NCBI RefSeq assembly: GCF_945859705.1 | Contig: NC_079135.1 | Coordinates: forward strand, 31,359,679 to 31,423,678 | Direction of reading: 5' to 3' | Source of the DNA: Episyrphus balteatus | Lineage: Eukaryota > Arthropoda > Insecta > Diptera > Syrphidae | DNA length: 64,000 bases | Shown here: positions 25,549 through 36,289 of the stretch, piece by piece | Numbering within the stretch: the stretch's first letter is position 1 | How the letters are laid out: each line of letters opens with the position of its first letter | The notes under the pieces: model-generated | Database searches by the model: none | Told to the model about the DNA's origin: nothing | The model's input: only the letters and a program-made list of their open reading frames with translations | Translations under genes and position numbers: made by a program

Positions 25549-28500
25549 CTAACTTTTCAAACCCATTAATCTAGCACAGTAAGTTGATTTTTCACAAGGA
25601 AGTCCTTTAGTTAAAATGTCAGCTACCATTTCAGATGTCTTCAAATAAGTTAATTTGATAATTTCTTCATTGATGACGTCTCTTACGAAATGATGTCGGA
25701 CATCTATGTGTTTAGTCCTTGCATGGTAAACATTGGAAGTAGTTAGGGATATAGCACTTTGATTATCACAGAATAAAACAATTTTGTCTGTATCTGGAAG
25801 TAGTTCTTTCTTCAAACCGGTAAGCCAAAGTGCTTCTTGAATGGCTGTACTTAGTGACATGTATTCAGCTTCCGTGGTCGATAAAGCAACTGTAGGCTGT
25901 TTGCGGGAACACCATGAAATAGCGCCACCCAACATTTTAAAAACATATCCAGTGACGGATCTCCGGTCATCAATATTAGCAGCATAGTCTGCATCGCAAA
26001 AGCCAGTTAAAAGTTTATCATCTTCATCATTCTTGGAATAGCAAAGTTTAAAGTCTGCAGTACCTTTAAGATAGCGTAATATTCTTTTTGCTGCTATCCA
26101 GTGAGCCTTCCCTGGATTTTGATTGAAACGGCTAAGATTATTTACTGCATAGCTGATATCTGGTCTTGATACTTGTGCAGCAAATAGCAAGCTTCCAATC
26201 AGTTCTTGGTAAGGGATTTTTGACATCTCTTCACTCTCTAATCTTGATTGGGGCGACATGGTTTTACTCAATTTTTGGTTACAATCGATCGGTGTTGAAC
26301 AAGGATTGCAATTTGTTAAACCAAAACGTTCTACCAATTCATTTATATATTTTTCTTGATCTATTGAGAGTTGACCATTTTTTCTGTCTCTCTGTAATCT
26401 CAGTCCCAAAAAAGAATTTGCAATGCCAATGTCTTTCATGTGGAAATGCTTCATTAAATTTTCTTTAAGTTGTTTCTTGAGTTGAGGATGATTATCCAAA
26501 ATCAACAAATCATCTACATAGATCGCAACTATCAACATCTTTCTATCTAAACAAAGATAATAGATACATGGATCTAACTTGGATTGCTTCATCCCAAATT
26601 CTTTTAAAGCATTATCTAGCTTTTGATTCCACATACGAGACGACTGTTTCAAACCATATATGGATTTCTTTAATCGGAGAACCTTATTATCTCCACCTCC
26701 AAATCCTTCTGGTTTCCGTATATAAATTTCTTCATTCAAATCACCTTGCAAGAAGGCTGTTACGGCATCCATTTGTTCTATGTCGAGATCTTTTTTCACA
26801 GCTAAGGCCAAGAGAAATCTCACAGATTCATACCTCACCACAGGCGAAAACGTTTCTTCATAGTCGATGCCTTTTCTTTGGCTACAACCCTTAGCCACCA
26901 GCCTAGCTTTATATCGGGATATTTTACCATTTACATCCACTTTGGTCTTGAATACCCATTTCGTATTTAATATTTTCTTCCCTGGAGGTAAATCGGTTTC
27001 TTCCCAGGTTTGGTTGCCTATTAAGGATGCATATTCATCATTTATTGCCTCTAACCAGCAATCTCTATCTGTTCTTGTAATAGCATCTTGATATGATAAT
27101 GGATCATCTATATTGTTATTACTTGCAACATAAGTGACGCAGTTATCGATGATATTTCGCTTTCTTATTCTCTCAGATCTACGAACGTTTTCTGTTGTAG
27201 AAACTTCAACATTTTCTGGTACAATATTGTCAGTTTCATCCACTTCAACAATCTCTTCTATGCTTTGGTCATCATTTATGAATGTATCATTTTCTAAATT
27301 ATTGCCTTCAGATATTTCCTGACAAATATCTTCAGGATCCCCCACTGAACTCTCTAAGTATAATGGAAAATAATTAGTTAAGTTGTTATTCTTAATTACC
27401 TGCCCAAAAATTTCGTTTTCCAGACAGATCACATCTCGGCTTTTGTGTAATTTTTTCTTTTCAGGATCATAAACTCTGTAAGCTTTAGAGTTTTCACAGT
27501 ACCCAAGTAAAATGCATCTTTTTGATTTTGAATCCATCTTCTTCCTTTTTTGCTTTGGAACATGCATCATCGTTGTTGAACCAAAGACTCGCAGGTGACT
27601 CACATCTGGTTTTTTGTCAGACCAGATTTCTTCGGGAGTTTTGCTCTGTTCTAGTGTTCGACTTGGAATACGATTCATCAAATAGGCACCATATGTAATC
27701 GCTTCTGCCCAAAAACTTTTCTCCAAACCAGAATCCATGAGCATACATCGAGCTTTTTCAACTAACGATCGGTTCATCCGCTCAGCTTTCCCGTTTTGTT
27801 GAGGGGTGTAGGGAGCTGTCGTTTGGTGACGTATTCCATTCTTGGTTAAATATTGCAAAAAGGATTTGTTACAATATTCGCCGCCATTGTCCGTTCGCAA
27901 TACTTTAATCTTCTTCTGAGTTTCATTCTCGACCAAATTCTTGAATTCCATAAATTTTTCTTTAACTTCTGATTTGGATTTCAGAATATAAACAAAAATT
28001 TTATGGGAAAAATCATCCAGTAGGAGAAGAAAATAAGAAGCACCTCCTAACGATTTAACTTCAATAGGTCCACAAATATCAGAATGTACCAGTTCTAATA
28101 TCTCAACTGTTTTTGATTCTGATATTGGGAACGGCTTTCTGAACTGCTTCCCTTCAATGCACTTTATGCACGGTTGTGCTTTCGAATCGACAAAATCAAT
28201 CCCTGTTACAGAGCCTTTTCGCATCTTGGTTAGAATTTCATAACTTGGATGTCCAAGTCTTCGATGCCACAGTTCCAACGAAAGCTTCTGGTCAACTAAC
28301 ATATTGATTGCATTTGAACTTGAATTTGGTCGATCCAATCGATAAAGTTTCCCATTGATTCGACTACCAGTAGCAAGTAATCTTCTTCCGTCGCTTATTG
28401 TACATTTGTCGCTTTTGAATTCAACCTTATAACCATATTTTGTCATTTGGCTAACTGACAAAAGGTTAGCGCACAAATTTGGTATATACAAGACATCTTT

Positions 28501-29514
28501 GATTACTGTTATCAATGGTTTACCCTCGACCAGGATTTCGAGTTCGACATCACCTCTAGCTTCTACATTTAAGTTGAAATTGTCAGCAACTGTAACCTCT
28601 TCTCGTTTTACTTTAGACTCATTCATCAACCATTCTTTACGATTCGTCATGTGCTGTGAAGCCCCAGAATCGATAAACCAATCAGTCACATTTTCTGAAT
28701 TAGTTCTTGCCATAAGCGATGTAAACAAAACTTGTTTGCCATGTTTACGATTCTTGAATTTTCCTTCTGATGCTTTATGGTTTGAAGGACAATTTTTAGC
28801 AATATGCCCAAATTCACCACATTCATAGCATTTAGGCCCACCTGAATTACGTTGTCCTTTATGGGAAGATCGCTTCGCATTATTTCGACCATAAAATACC
28901 ATTCCGTCAGCTCCTGACTCATCGTCATCGTCCTTGACATCTTGCAAAAGCTTCGTCTTTATTGCATCGGCTGTTATTTTGACCCCCGAACTTTCAATCC
29001 CCATTATCATTGGCTTGTATTTATCGTCTAGACCAGCCAATAATAGAGAACCAACCCATTCGTCTGATACCTCCATACCAATTGAATTCAATTTGTGAGC
29101 AGTTGAAATCATTTGATTAACATATATTTCCACAGAGCCACACGTCTTCAACTTGATACTCAACAAAGATTTAAGCAGACCAACACGCCTCGATAAACCA
29201 TTATCAGCAAAGGCTGCTGCTAGTCGGTCCCAAGCATCTTTTGCAGTTTTTGCTTCTTTAACATGGACGTAATTGATAGGCTCAAGCAGTAAAATTAGTT
29301 TGGATTTCGTTTTTGCTATTTTCTTTTCATCTTTCTCGACCCCGGTTACAGAATCCCATAAGTCTTCATGAACAAGAAAATTTTCTACAGCAAATTTCCA
29401 TTCCTCGTAATTTTCCCTGCCTTTGAGCTTCTCAATTCCAGGGGTCCACGCAGATGCCATTTTTTTTTTAAATAAAGCTTGTTCTTTTAAATAAGATAAT
29501 CTTTTAAAAAACAA
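25549..29514 (-). CDS. Copia gag-pol polyprotein
   Basis: One 1321-codon frame encodes the whole Ty1/copia set in the usual order. The likely start is Met19 (position 29460), because the first 18 codons look like leader sequence. Approximate residues: Gag domain 20-220; CCHC zinc knuckle (CYECGEFGHIAKNC) 228-241; aspartic protease DSGAS about 281; integrase HHCC module from LWHRRLGHP about 413; integrase core with DICG about 480, TDNGGEY about 540 and the Glu of QQNGKAE about 577; reverse transcriptase YVDDLLI about 998; RNase H STTEAEYMS about 1212. All catalytic residues I can check are present and there is no frameshift. Gag and Pol lie in one frame, as in copia, so Gag dosage would need alternative splicing or processing rather than frameshifting. 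The protein mediates packaging, reverse transcription and integration of the element RNA. Confidence 0.95.
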   Translation of the reverse strand: MFFKRLSYLKEQALFKKKMASAWTPGIEKLKGRENYEEWKFAVENFLVHEDLWDSVTGVEKDEKKIAKTKSKLILLLEPINYVHVKEAKTAKDAWDRLAAAFADNGLSRRVGLLKSLLSIKLKTCGSVEIYVNQMISTAHKLNSIGMEVSDEWVGSLLLAGLDDKYKPMIMGIESSGVKITADAIKTKLLQDVKDDDDESGADGMVFYGRNNAKRSSHKGQRNSGGPKCYECGEFGHIAKNCPSNHKASEGKFKNRKHGKQVLFTSLMARTNSENVTDWFIDSGASQHMTNRKEWLMNESKVKREEVTVADNFNLNVEARGDVELEILVEGKPLITVIKDVLYIPNLCANLLSVSQMTKYGYKVEFKSDKCTISDGRRLLATGSRINGKLYRLDRPNSSSNAINMLVDQKLSLELWHRRLGHPSYEILTKMRKGSVTGIDFVDSKAQPCIKCIEGKQFRKPFPISESKTVEILELVHSDICGPIEVKSLGGASYFLLLLDDFSHKIFVYILKSKSEVKEKFMEFKNLVENETQKKIKVLRTDNGGEYCNKSFLQYLTKNGIRHQTTAPYTPQQNGKAERMNRSLVEKARCMLMDSGLEKSFWAEAITYGAYLMNRIPSRTLEQSKTPEEIWSDKKPDVSHLRVFGSTTMMHVPKQKRKKMDSKSKRCILLGYCENSKAYRVYDPEKKKLHKSRDVICLENEIFGQVIKNNNLTNYFPLYLESSVGDPEDICQEISEGNNLENDTFINDDQSIEEIVEVDETDNIVPENVEVSTTENVRRSERIRKRNIIDNCVTYVASNNNIDDPLSYQDAITRTDRDCWLEAINDEYASLIGNQTWEETDLPPGKKILNTKWVFKTKVDVNGKISRYKARLVAKGCSQRKGIDYEETFSPVVRYESVRFLLALAVKKDLDIEQMDAVTAFLQGDLNEEIYIRKPEGFGGGDNKVLRLKKSIYGLKQSSRMWNQKLDNALKEFGMKQSKLDPCIYYLCLDRKMLIVAIYVDDLLILDNHPQLKKQLKENLMKHFHMKDIGIANSFLGLRLQRDRKNGQLSIDQEKYINELVERFGLTNCNPCSTPIDCNQKLSKTMSPQSRLESEEMSKIPYQELIGSLLFAAQVSRPDISYAVNNLSRFNQNPGKAHWIAAKRILRYLKGTADFKLCYSKNDEDDKLLTGFCDADYAANIDDRRSVTGYVFKMLGGAISWCSRKQPTVALSTTEAEYMSLSTAIQEALWLTGLKKELLPDTDKIVLFCDNQSAISLTTSNVYHARTKHIDVRHHFVRDVINEEIIKLTYLKTSEMVADILTKGLPCEKSTYCARLMGLKS

Positions 29515-29556
29515 ATTCCAGATATTATTTATGCCAGCGTCTCTGGGCCCATAACC

Positions 29557-29741
29557 AGTTGGAAAATGTAATTAAAAGTCAAATATCTTCAAGCTTTAAA
29601 CAACAATATATTTGAATCAGAGTTTAAGATAGAATAATAATTTTTCATTGAAACATAAACATACTACAAACAATATTGATGCTAGATATATAAAACAAGT
29701 AATTTACAGTAGATTCTTAATAATCATATAGAACTTCAACA
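29557..29741 (-). repeat. 5' LTR of the Copia element
   Basis: 185 bp, directly followed (minus sense) by the tRNA primer-binding site GGTTATGGGCCCAG. It carries the element's promoter by position. Confidence 0.95.
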
Positions 29742-29746
29742 GGTTC

Positions 29747-30085
29747 AAAGTTGTAGCACATGATTGTATCTCTTGCGGAATATCATCTTTACATGGATTT
29801 CCGATTTGTTTCGTAAACGTGCGGTATGGTGCACAGTAATATTAATGGTTTGGAAGAGTATAGAGTACACAATCATTTCATAGATCGGACAGAAATAGAA
29901 GGTGCAAATTTATGGAGCGCGAAATGCACTGCTTATCTTACGGAATCTAATAACTGCCAAACAGAATCTGTGGAATCTTTTAACTTTATCAAAAAATTAC
30001 TCCACTAGCGAAGACACCAGAAAATAAAATAGAAATGAAAAGTGAAATGACCACATCTCGATTAAGTGGCCCAACATGATCTGTA
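29747..30085. other. Intergenic, continuation of the Copia target region
   Basis: Continues the sequence broken at 25345. A minus-strand open stretch near 29750-29850 ends in a stop after the rejoined site; I cannot support a gene. Confidence 0.3.
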
Positions 30086-30172
30086 TACCCAACAAACAAT
30101 ATCCCTTCTATAAAGCTTTACAGGAGCTACATTACCACCTGTAAAGCTTTATAGAAGCAAATTTGTTAGTCA
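30086..30172. repeat. Short hairpin repeat, copy 2
   Basis: CTTCTATAAAGCTTTACAGG pairs perfectly over 20 bases with CCTGTAAAGCTTTATAGAAG across a 13-base loop. It is the same family as the copy at 22700-22790, so it is a MITE-like repeat rather than a unique microRNA. Confidence 0.65.
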
Positions 30173-30564
30173 GGTATGTATAGGTACATCAATACAAAAG
30201 TGAATAAAAGACTAATCTCAATTGAAGACAACGACACCTTTTACATGTTACATAATATGTATGAACGTTCGTCAAATGCTCAATTTTTAACTGGAGGATC
30301 ACTTTATTTTCAGGGTAAACCATATGAGTTGAGGCTATTGCGTATTTTCAAAACGGCGGACGCCCCTCAAGACCAAACAATACGCAAACTGAGATTTATA
30401 CTCAAGTTAGGTACCCCTCTTCAATACTGCATCTTTTCACTTTAAGCTGAGTTAAGCCTTTGTTAAAAACTAATAAAAACTAACAAAAACTAATACAAAG
30501 TGAACACATTTAAGAATTTTTTATCATAATTTGTAACTCTTAGCTCTGATTTTTCAATTGTCAT
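30173..30564. other. Intergenic with an unsupported 89-codon frame
   Basis: The plus-strand frame 30176-30445 (MYRYINTKVNKRL start) has mixed composition and no domain I recognise. It may be a fragment of an element, but nothing confirms it as a gene. Confidence 0.25.
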
Positions 30565-30567
30565 TTA

Positions 30568-31723
30568 AGCTATGATTACACGGTCAACGAAATCGGTCAA
30601 CGCGTTGACTCTCTGACGTCAAGAAAAAATCCATATTCTCTCTGTCATCTCACCGTCAACGTTCACAATGTCAATGCTTAAAACATTGACTATCACACGA
30701 TTGACACTATTGCAATATTGTCCTAAATTACGTTGACGCGCAGGTGTGTCAACGTGACGTTTACTTAGCAGTGTCAACGCGTTGACTCGCAAAACTATGT
30801 TGATCACACTGTTTGACACAAAGCAAAAATTTAAATTTTCCAAATATATTTTGAAAAAAAAAGCGGAGAAAATGAGATTTAAAAAAAGTTCTCATAGAAA
30901 AATTAAACAAAAATTAGTTTGACATGGTTGCATTGAAATTTAAAAATTTCGAGATATACGCAATGCACTTTTAAGATGAAAGTCTTAAATGATTGCTGAT
31001 AAGATTGTTGAACGAATATAAATGTAAAATTACCAAAGTTTTGTCGAAAAATTAGAATAAAAAATTAAAAAAGTTTCGACATTTGATTTAAAAAAAATCG
31101 AATAAAAATCAATATGGCCACCTTCAAACGCTTATAGCATAGGAACGCCGCACCTAGTGTTAATGGTTATGGTCTTAAAATGTAGTTTGGTATATACAAA
31201 TGGTTTTTGGTTTTTTGCAAACAAAATTTTTTTGCATCCAACATGGATGCCATGGCCATACCGAAAAGTTTTTTTTTTTGTAAAAAAAATAACAAAAAGG
31301 TGAAATGAGAACCGCCCTCCCTCCAAAACGGTACTCCATTCAAAAAATCGCCCTACAAAAAATTTTCCCCATCCAACTTTCATCACATTTCTATACAAAA
31401 AACAATGTCAATCTGAAACGATGACACGGTATTAAATTCTGCCGCGTCAACGCTGGGACAGGGTCATTGCGATGACACCCAGTCCTAAAACCCTGTCAAC
31501 GCGTCCCAATGGCAATGACAGAGAGATTACACGGTCATTCGAAAATAGTCAATGCGTTGACCCAAAAATGTGTGTCAACGCGAGTGTCATCGTACCCGTC
31601 AATGCAATGACAGCAGTTTTCGTTGACAATCACACGACGTGACACTCTTGGGACAGATTGTGACGTCATTTTTACGTCAGAGTCAACGCGTTGACCCATT
31701 TCGTTGACCGTGTAATCATAGCT
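30568..31723. mobile_element. 1156-bp TIR element with TTA duplications (PIF/Harbinger-like?)
   Basis: The ends are AGCTATGATTACACGGTCAA and its inverse, with TTA on both sides (30565-30567 and 31724-31726). The terminal repeats continue inward for about 50 bp with copies of TCAACGCGTTGAC, a palindrome that recurs throughout. A second inward copy of the terminus (GATTACACGGTCATTCG) near 31526 suggests nesting. No transposase is present. A TTA duplication suits PIF/Harbinger, which is an inference. Confidence 0.7.
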
Positions 31724-31726
31724 TTA

Positions 31727-32166
31727 GACTACCAGAAAAATAAAAATATGTAATGTCAATATAAAAAAAAATGTATTCCTAGGAATAAGCCTTAACTGGG
31801 GTTTATCTAGCTACTAAAAAATTGTCTTTTAATTAATTTTTTATTTTATTTTACTGCACTACACACTTGTATGTATTTTTAAAATAGAAAAAACGTTTAA
31901 ATTTCAAATAAGAAAACGGAAACAGGAAATAAACATTGAAACAATGCCCATTTTTAAAATCAATACCCCCCATAAAATCATTACCATACAACAGGAAGAA
32001 TTCTCAGACACTAATTTAATGTTGGTATCCCTGATTTTATTGTTTTGAGACAGATTTTGACATTTCTCGCTCGTGAATCAAACTCCGATTTCCTCGCCGT
32101 CCAAAGTTAAATTTTCATCATCTGCTCCTTTTTCCAATAAATTCAATTAAAACAACTTGATTAATA
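31727..32166. other. Flank and probable promoter/5' UTR of Pfdn4
   Basis: 31770-31860 carries a dispersed motif (TATTCCTAGGAATAAG) that recurs near 49520 and 58840-58910. From about 32040 the sequence is less repetitive and should hold the Pfdn4 start region; no specific core motif is assigned. Confidence 0.4.
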
Positions 32167-32743
32167 ATGGCCGCAAAAGTTGCAAATCTTCAAGCTGTAA
32201 TTAAATTATTTACTTTTTTAAACATTTGAATCCTAAGTTTATTTTTTGTCCCTAAAAAAATGACTTCATCTCACCAAATAACCTCTTTCCTTTTTTCTAC
32301 AGGACGATGTTCACATCTCATTCGAAGATCAACAAAAAATTAATCGTTTTGCTAAACACAATGCCCGAATGGATGATCTAAAAGCCGAACTCGAACAAAG
32401 AAACAATGAATTAAAAAATCTTGAAGAGGCATGTGAAGAAATTGAATTATTCGATGAAGATGAAATGATTCCATTTTTGTTTGGCGAAGTTTTTCTATCT
32501 CATAATCTTTCCAAAACTCAGGTTAGTTTCCAATACAGACAATGAACAATTTCGATAAGTAAATAATTTTTTTTTGTGTTTCCTCTTAAAAAGGAACTTC
32601 TAGCTGAGGCTAAGGAAAAGATCAAGTTGGAAGCTAAAAACATTGAGAAGCAAAGCAACGAAATCAAATCGGAAATGGCCGAACTTAAAGCGCATTTATA
32701 CCAGCGATTTGGAAGCAACATTTCTCTGGAGAGCGATGATTAG
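32167..32743 (+). CDS. Pfdn4: Prefoldin subunit 4
   Basis: There are three coding exons: 32167-32196, 32303-32521 and 32594-32743. Introns of 106 and 72 bp have GT/AG ends and all junctions are in phase 0. The product is 132 aa, close to the family length. The conserved body starts DDVHISFEDQQKINRFA, followed by the two long amphipathic helices expected of a beta-class prefoldin subunit, and the C-terminus has AELKAHLYQRFG and ends in SDD. Prefoldin is a cytosolic hexamer that captures nascent actin and tubulin and passes them to the chaperonin CCT; subunit 4 is one of its four beta-type chains. The short first exon (MAAKVANLQA) is the least conserved part and its donor (GTAATT) is the weakest call. 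An AATAAA signal lies at 32870. Confidence 0.93.
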
Positions 32744-33150
32744 ATTTTTACTGTTGGACTTAAGAGGAATAAGTTAATTAATCGCAGATCATTCTTATGA
32801 CATTTAATACACCACACACGTTATACCTATTTAATGGGAATTTTTAAAAAGTAAAATTCATAAAACCAAAATAAAAACAAACGCTTAGAATCGAAGTTGT
32901 TAGCTCTTTTATGTTTATTTTCTTCTTTTTTTAAAGTGAAGGCCAACAAATAATATATGGCTACAAGAATCATAAAGAATTTTTTTTAAACTGATTTGCG
33001 TGGTTCATTGCAAGTTAGAATATGTAGTTTTTGGAATAATTCATAGTTCCTCGATATGCTCCATCACTCATCATTGAAGCATACTGAAACAAGTATCAAT
33101 CGAAGAATTTTTAGTTTAAAACATCCCAACGTTATTCCGTTTCACCCCAT
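32744..33150. other. Pfdn4 3' UTR and downstream flank
   Basis: AATAAA at 32870-32875 is the probable polyadenylation signal. Nothing else is recognised. Confidence 0.5.
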
Positions 33151-33292
33151 GAATACAATGGTGTAGCTGTGACTGTAGCAAGCGCAAGAATTCTCAACTT
33201 TTACCTCAGTTGCAGCCTACTTTTGTAGGGTTTTCCTTGAACAAAATTTTGACAGAACTACAAGCTACAGCTACAATTGCATCATAGTATTC
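33151..33292. mobile_element. 142-bp MITE-like inverted repeat
   Basis: The left arm, GAATACAATGGTGTAGCTGT, is mirrored by AGCTACAATTGCATCATAGTATTC-type sequence on the right, with further pairing inward (CTGTAG/CTACAG). No target duplication is resolved. Confidence 0.5.
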
Positions 33293-33879
33293 AGCCAGTA
33301 ACTTAAATCATATCTTCTATCTCCAAGAAAAAACAGGGATTGAATAGGATAAAAATATTTATTTGATCTCTGTAGTTTTTCACAAGAGAATGTCTGACTA
33401 CTTCACAGCGTGATTTTTTTTTTCTAGTCGATAAAGTCCTTCCAACAAATAACCACCTTTAAAGGTAGTAAACTACTCATGAGTATGAACTTTACTAGAA
33501 ATTTTTATTTGAACTTAAGTACTCATGAGTACTTGGCTTTTGATGGAGCAGCGCCTCTTATTATGATATATTACGTGACTAATGCATTTTTAGACATGAT
33601 CTTATTGATTGATTGATTTTGGAAAAAATCCAAAAATTGAATTGAATTTTAGTCCGGTCAAAATAGGCATTCAACCCGGAAATAATTCGCATAAAGCTGA
33701 AAATTCGTACAGAGCATTTAAATGTAGATTTAAGTAAAATGTCAAAAGTCCCATGTGTACATAAAAAGTTATTCAAGTTTTAATGTCGAAAATGTAGGGT
33801 TTTTCTTTTCTAACTTTGAAGCGGGACAAGCTATCTAAGAAATATATGGATGTCTTGTAGGTTTTGTAATTCCCTAAAA
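33293..33879. other. Intergenic, no gene supported
   Basis: AT-rich, with repeated CATGAGTA/TACTCATG motifs near 33475-33535. The minus-strand frame 33579-33776 is not supported. Confidence 0.35.
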
Positions 33880-35065
33880 AAAATGTTATGACACTTTTTT
33901 TACTTGCTCTATATAGGGCAAGTATTGGTTTCGTGTCGAAAAAAAAAATTGAGGTTTTAATCAAAACCAACATTACGATGATGGAGAATTCCAAAAAAGT
34001 GGGTCTCGCAATTCCGTCCGTGCGTCTGTACGTCTGTGCGTCTGTGCGGTTGTGCGTCCATCTGTACACATTTCCACAGCCTAAACGGGTGGATGGATTT
34101 TCTTCAAATTTGGTATAGATGATTTTTATGGAATTCTGAAAGTTGGTTTTTTTTTGTTTTTTTATATCTCGTTTAGAACGTATACCTCCCATACAAAAAA
34201 ATACGATATTACGAATTTCTCGAAAACGGCTCTAACGATTTTGATTAAACTTTGTATACGTAATATTTAAAGCAGTGGCAATAAAACTGCATTTTTATTT
34301 TTTCTCAAAAAAGTCAAATAACAAAAAAAATTTTTTTTCATTCAACATAATTTTGCCCTAAATGTCGGCTCTTCCCCAATATCAATTTTTTTTTAAATTT
34401 AGATCCAGCTTTTAAAATCTACAAGTAGACTAACATAAAAGTGCTTTGAGCTGCAAGAGCAAGTACGTGCGACCCCAGTCGTGCATTTTATTTCTACGAC
34501 ATATCGTTTAGAAGATATCGTGGTTTTAAAATGTATCAAATGTCGAACATATCGGTTGTTGCCTATTACTCTTAAATGATGAGTCCTATCGAAAAGTTGT
34601 CGTTATAAAACTGGTAGATAATGTGCTCCTTTATATAACTACCTTTTTTTGTTAAAGTAGTCTTTTAAAAAAATTGATTTGGTCAAAATTCAAAAATTGC
34701 GAATTTTTGTATCTAGTTTATAAAATATAAGGTTTTTGACTCATATGTATTTTTAACTCATATCATAGACTATATCGTTTTCCACAAAATAGCTAAAGAT
34801 AATGCTTTAAAAGAGTGGTATATATACAAAATATGGTTTTTTTTTGTCTATTTTCGTCAAATGGTCAGTATCTAAACAAAATTTTCATAGTAGTGTTTTT
34901 TTTTATTTCTCAGAGCTATAATAAAAAAAAATAATTTTTTTTTTAACTTGGACAAAAATCAAAAATAACTGTTTTTTTATACTAAACTCTTCTAAAATGC
35001 AGTTTCTGTAGCCCATGATGTTTTCCATAAAAAATATTAGGATGTGCTTTTTCATAGCTGCCATC
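33880..35065 (+). repeat. Dispersed repeat, target of the 35-kb hAT insertion
   Basis: It starts near TTACTTGCTCTATATAGGGC and includes the core TTACGATGATGGAGAA...GGGTCTCGCAATT, shared inverted with 4767-4810. It contains loosely repeated modules around ATCGTTTAGAAGATAT (34500 and 35065). It is interrupted at 35073 by the hAT element and resumes at 39734. Its class is unknown to me. Confidence 0.55.
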
Positions 35066-36289
35066 GTTTAGAACATCGGTTCTCAACCAGTGGTCCGCGG
35101 ACCCCTGGAGGTCCGCGTAAGATTTCAGAGGGTCCACGGCAGCTTTTCCATTAACATCAGAAATACGTCTTTAATATTATTTTAATGTGACGCTCAACGA
35201 ACTTTGTTCTTTTTATCTTTTTTACTAATTTCTTCACTCCATTTTATTGCGTTTTCTTATCCTTTTCAATAGATACATGCATCTAATTTTATTTACAAAA
35301 GGGCAATGAGTTGCTTTTTTATGTAATAACTAGCTGACCCGGCGGACTTCGTTCCCCCTTTTCCAAGTTTTATTTCCAATTTTTGATTTTGTAATGTGTT
35401 AACCTTTTCCTATTACACATAGGTACATACATATGTAAAACTGTTTAAAATATTAAACAAAGCAAATCATTTGTTTGACAGCTATTTCAAATTTTTATCG
35501 GAATTTATTCAACCAATAAAGGTTATATAATTCACAAATATACAAAAACTGGCTCTGGTTTCACTTCTTATTTTTTTTTTGCAAAAAGTGCCTAAATCGA
35601 TGAATCCCGCCTGCCATTATAGAAAAATATGACTCATTCTCCCTTTCTTTTGTGAAACTGTTAATGATTTGTGTTTTGCACCAGAGGCCTGGAATTCCAA
35701 CACCAAGAACGATCTTTTTACTTTTTTTTGTTTAAACAACCTGTTTTCTTATGACGTTATCACGTAAAATTATCGTCCGTAATCCGACTATACAAACAAC
35801 CATTGTTTTTGTTTTGTTGACTTTCGTTTTAACTTCCAAAATTTTTATTTGCGGAATGTAGCATCCACTTTCAACGCTCATTTTTAATCCACTTTAAAAA
35901 TAGTATTCTCTCTCTTACATATTTTGGTTTCATTGAAGTTTGTATTTGTTCGTTTCTAAACCGTTACCGTGTGAGTAATGTTGGAGCCAGTAACCGAAAC
36001 AATAGCAATAGGATAAAACCTTAAAAAAAACGATTAAAAATGAAAAGATTTCGTCTTAATTCTATTCGTTTATACGTCGAAATATTTCTTTAAAAAAAAA
36101 ATAAATCATTTGATTTTTATGCGGAAATTGTATTAATGGTAGTTGAAACAACTTAAACAAATTTTAAGATGCAGTCATAAATTTAATTGAGATATACTGA
36201 TGGTAAACAATTTTCTTTGCGGGACTAACATTTTAAAGAGTTAATTCATGTTTGTTTTTATAAATATAAAAAAATATTGAATTTGCTTA

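Larger units (their letters stand above)
25351..29741 (-). mobile_element. Intact Copia-class LTR retrotransposon (Ty1/copia)
   Basis: The element is 4391 bp, in minus orientation, flanked by exact 5-bp copies of GGTTC (25346-25350 and 29742-29746). It has two 185-bp LTRs that read as identical, a primer-binding site at 29543-29556 (minus strand GGTTATGGGCCCAG) complementary to the anticodon region of initiator-Met tRNA, and a purine tract AGTGGGGG just before the 3' LTR. A single uninterrupted 1321-codon frame fills the interior. The half-tRNA priming site is the arrangement known for Drosophila copia. Identical LTRs and an open frame point to a very recent insertion. Confidence 0.95.

Noticed and set aside
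26166..28828. Several plus-strand frames of 60-109 codons
   Set aside because: All are antisense to the Copia polyprotein and show no independent features.
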